DNA from: Sipunculus nudus
Taxonomy: Eukaryota; Annelida; Sipuncula; Golfingiida; Sipunculidae
Direction: 5' to 3'
Assembly (NCBI GenBank): GCA_026874595.1
Contig: CM049312.1
Coordinates: forward strand, 72,884,429 to 72,948,428
Length of the DNA stretch: 64,000 nucleotides
Below, piece by piece: positions 61,940 through 64,000 of the stretch. The stretch's first letter is position 1; each line of letters begins with the position of its first letter. The translations under genes and the position numbers were made by a program. The notes under the pieces were generated by a model. The model searched no databases, had not been told where the DNA came from, and saw only the letters and a program-made list of their open reading frames with translations.

Positions 61940-62224
61940 GTTTGGTTTAAACATATTTATTTAACCAGGATTACAAAAATAGCCGTTAGGCTAATGCAAA
62001 TGTTTTCCTGGGAAACATATATACAAACAAAGATTCAGTACAAATACATGGTGATGACAAGTTAACATAGTAACACTAACATAGTGTGAACAAACATATA
62101 CGTAAAAAAAAAAAAAAAAAAAAAAAAAAACACACACACACACTCCATATACAAAAGTGCCTATTACATAGTTACATCAGATCCATTAAAGTATCAGACA
62201 GTTTACATGAAATTACTATCAAAA
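61940..62224 (-). mobile_element. Probable 3' UTR of the LINE
   Basis: Below the stop on the - strand. It ends around 61940-61960, where the - strand reads GGTTAAATAAATATG, the kind of short tail expected for this type of LINE. The A-run plus AC tract at 62106-62142 lies inside it and reads as T on the element strand, so it is a microsatellite, not the tail. The boundary is uncertain. Confidence 0.4.
62106..62142. repeat. Poly-A plus AC tract
   Basis: About 25 A followed by (AC)n on the + strand, inside the LINE 3' region. Confidence 0.9.
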
Positions 62225-63067
62225 TCAAAATCGTTTTGTGTTCCTTATGTATCTGTATACGTGACTAAAGAGTTTAAAATTATCTGTAGTAGTCAGGGAG
62301 CTGCTGCCACAAAGTAAAATTCTAACTATTTCTAACTTAGTTTTCCTAGAATAATTTTCATTTATATGTGGCAATGCAAAACAGCAAAATTCCTGCAAAC
62401 TAGCAAGAAGTGTGCGTCTCTGTTCAGTATAAAGTGGGCAGTCCAAGAAATAATGAACAACAGTTTCGTCGGCGAGATCACATTCACAAGTTGGCTTTTC
62501 AGTTAAGTTGACCTTAAACAGAGTACTGTTTAGGGTGCTGCAGTCAGTGCGTAACCGTTTGTGTAGGATATTATCACGTCGTATACCACTGAAGAAATAA
62601 TTTGGGGGCTTTTTTGGATAAAACATATCGCACAGTGCGTTTTTTAATGCAGTGGTAGAAGTAATTGTTCTCACCTTTTCTGGTAAGAAATTAACTGCCG
62701 TAGGAATAAATGAATGTTGTCCGGCATGGAGTCTGAATACTGGTACTCTGTATTCGCTGGCATTTCTTAGGTTAAACGAGCCTTGTTTGCATTTATAACC
62801 GGATAATGTCTTTATCAGATAAGGAGGACCCAGGTTCTTTATTATTTTTAGAAAGTCGTGACAATTTTTACTTTCCTACGTACAGACAATGTAGGCTAAC
62901 CAAGCTCGTTTAACAGTTGTGTGCTGCTGCACCATCTCGTTGCGCCAGTGCACAGTAGCATGCCTTTGCGCTGAACACTTTCTAGATTGTTCGCCTGTAC
63001 TACATAACAATTGTTAAATAGTATAGCCCCATATTCGAGGACAGAAATCACCATTGATTTATACAGT
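62225..63067 (-). pseudogene. C-terminal part of the same LINE ORF2, frameshifted
   Basis: Continues the element above. NLESVQRKGMLLCTGAT...LLNELG resembles the thumb/connection region of CR1/L2-type ORF2. It is interrupted by TAG at 62898-62896 (Trp position) and a frameshift near 62880, then resumes as CHDFLKIIKNLGPPYL. The final open frame ends with CECDLADETVVHYFLDCPLY, a Cys/His-rich tail common in this superfamily, and stops at 62225. Confidence 0.8.
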
Positions 63068-63982
63068 CTATCTAGGACTCTTTTTAGATAAAATGAACTT
63101 GAATTTTTGAAGCATTCCTATTCGTCTTGATGCTTTAGTACAAAGATGCCGAATATGGTCTCCCCAGCTCAAGTCTTGAGAAAGCAGTATTCCTAGATGA
63201 GATAACTGTTCTACCTCAGATATAACAGTTTGATTTAATATAAGGGCGGGATGAGATTGTTCTTGATATTTCCTTGAAAATGTTATGACTTTTGACTTAG
63301 TACTATAGAATGTAATGTGCCATTGTGAAGACCATTCCTCTAATTTTAATAGGTCACTATTTAGAGATTGGGCCGAGGCCACAGGTGATTTAATCTGGGT
63401 GTACAAGCAAGTATCGTCAGCGTACATACGTATAGTGTTTGTGATACCATAAGATATATCATTAACATAAACTAAATACAATAGCGGCCCGAGAATAGAG
63501 CCCTGTGGAACTCCTGCTTGTATATGAACAGTGTTTGATCTGTGGCCCTGGAGTAGAACTCTCTGTGATCGATTGTGTAGATAGGACCCGAACCATTTCA
63601 GAATTTGTCCTGAGATGCCCATTTGCTGCAATTTAAAGAGGAGGCCCCTGTGTCACACCTTGTCAAAGGCCTTGGATACATCGAGGCAGATTAATCTTGT
63701 ATCCATACCTTCATCAAATCCCCTATATATAATATTAACAAGTTCAATCAGCTGGTACAATGGACTATCATTTTTCTTGTATGCAGAATTTATTGGTATA
63801 AGTACTTTGTGCCGAGTGAAGTATTCATAACATTTATTATAGACTAACCTCTCGAATATTTTAGATACATTATTCAACAGCGAAATGGGTCTATAATTTT
63901 GGATTCTGGAACGGTCTCCTTTTTTAAATACGGGAATAACATTAGCTGTTTTCCATTTAGAAGGATATTTTCCGGTTAACAA
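63068..63982 (-). pseudogene. Non-LTR retrotransposon reverse transcriptase, decayed (jockey-superfamily, CR1/L2-like)
   Basis: Runs off the right edge, so the 5' part of the ORF is missing. In one frame from 63982 down the RT blocks appear in order: NYRPISLLNNVSKIFERLV, LDVSKAFD (motif A Asp), GVPQGSILGPLLY (motif B), MYADDT (motif C). The frame is broken by a TGA at 63655-63653, where relatives have Trp, and it ends at 63068 with homology continuing in another frame. It is a genomic LINE, not a virus. The clade assignment rests on motif wording only. Confidence 0.9.
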
Positions 63983-64000
63983 TGACTTATTAAATAATTT

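Noticed and set aside
62106-62130. A-run as the poly(A) tail of the LINE
   Set aside because: The LINE is on the - strand, so its tail would read as T on the + strand at its 3' end; this A-run is the wrong polarity.

Overview
This is animal nuclear DNA: AT-rich, intron-bearing and packed with microsatellites and short dispersed repeats. The mix of repeats (GTCC-rich hairpin-ended elements, 'CCTTGACCTTGA' tandem families, tRNA-headed SINEs, TA-flanked MITEs, a jockey-type LINE) looks lophotrochozoan, most likely a bivalve or other mollusc. That placement is pattern recognition, not a search result. No prokaryotic operon, CRISPR array, rRNA gene or free-standing tRNA gene was seen.

The window holds one intact protein gene, a lysosomal-type beta-glucuronidase (GUSB, glycoside hydrolase family 2) on the + strand. 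I reconstructed 12 coding exons from 21919 to 49762. All have GT/AG junctions, the phases are compatible throughout, and the product is 632 residues. Both catalytic glutamates, the carboxylate-reading N-x-K motif, a signal peptide and three N-glycosylation sequons placed as in human GUSB are all visible. Coding sequence is about 1.9 kb of a 27.8 kb gene; introns run from about 0.4 to 9.5 kb and carry most of the dispersed repeats. The proximal upstream region (21724-21862) has paired GTCACATGA E-boxes resembling the lysosomal CLEAR element, a CCAAT box and a DR1-type AGGTCA pair. Candidate poly(A) signals lie at 49879 and 49904.

Region by region: 1-21.7 kb is intergenic, with many AT, GA, TC and C tracts, an LTR-like block (2510-3186), a MITE with 62-bp inverted termini (5718-6041), a diverged inverted pair (7.55 and 19.8 kb), a 30-bp minisatellite (8611-9300), SINEs and further MITEs. 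21.7-49.9 kb is GUSB. Intron 1 holds a SINE with target-site duplications, an 8-bp-TSD hAT-type element and an octamer-like hexamer array. Intron 4 holds a dead reverse-transcriptase fragment. Introns 2 and 5 hold repeats with a CTCF-like motif. Intron 7 holds a three-fold repeat array, and intron 10 holds two TA-flanked MITEs. 49.9-61.9 kb is intergenic, with two MITE copies, a long tandem-structured repeat and a nested transposon stack (54340-57670). 62.2-64.0 kb is a decayed non-LTR retrotransposon on the - strand running off the window end.

The most unusual content is transposon architecture rather than a new protein system: the nested stack with a related uninterrupted copy 4.5 kb away, the hAT-type element with perfect 8-bp duplications, and several repeat families that carry regulatory-looking motifs (nuclear-receptor half-sites, CTCF-like, octamer) in and around a housekeeping lysosomal gene.
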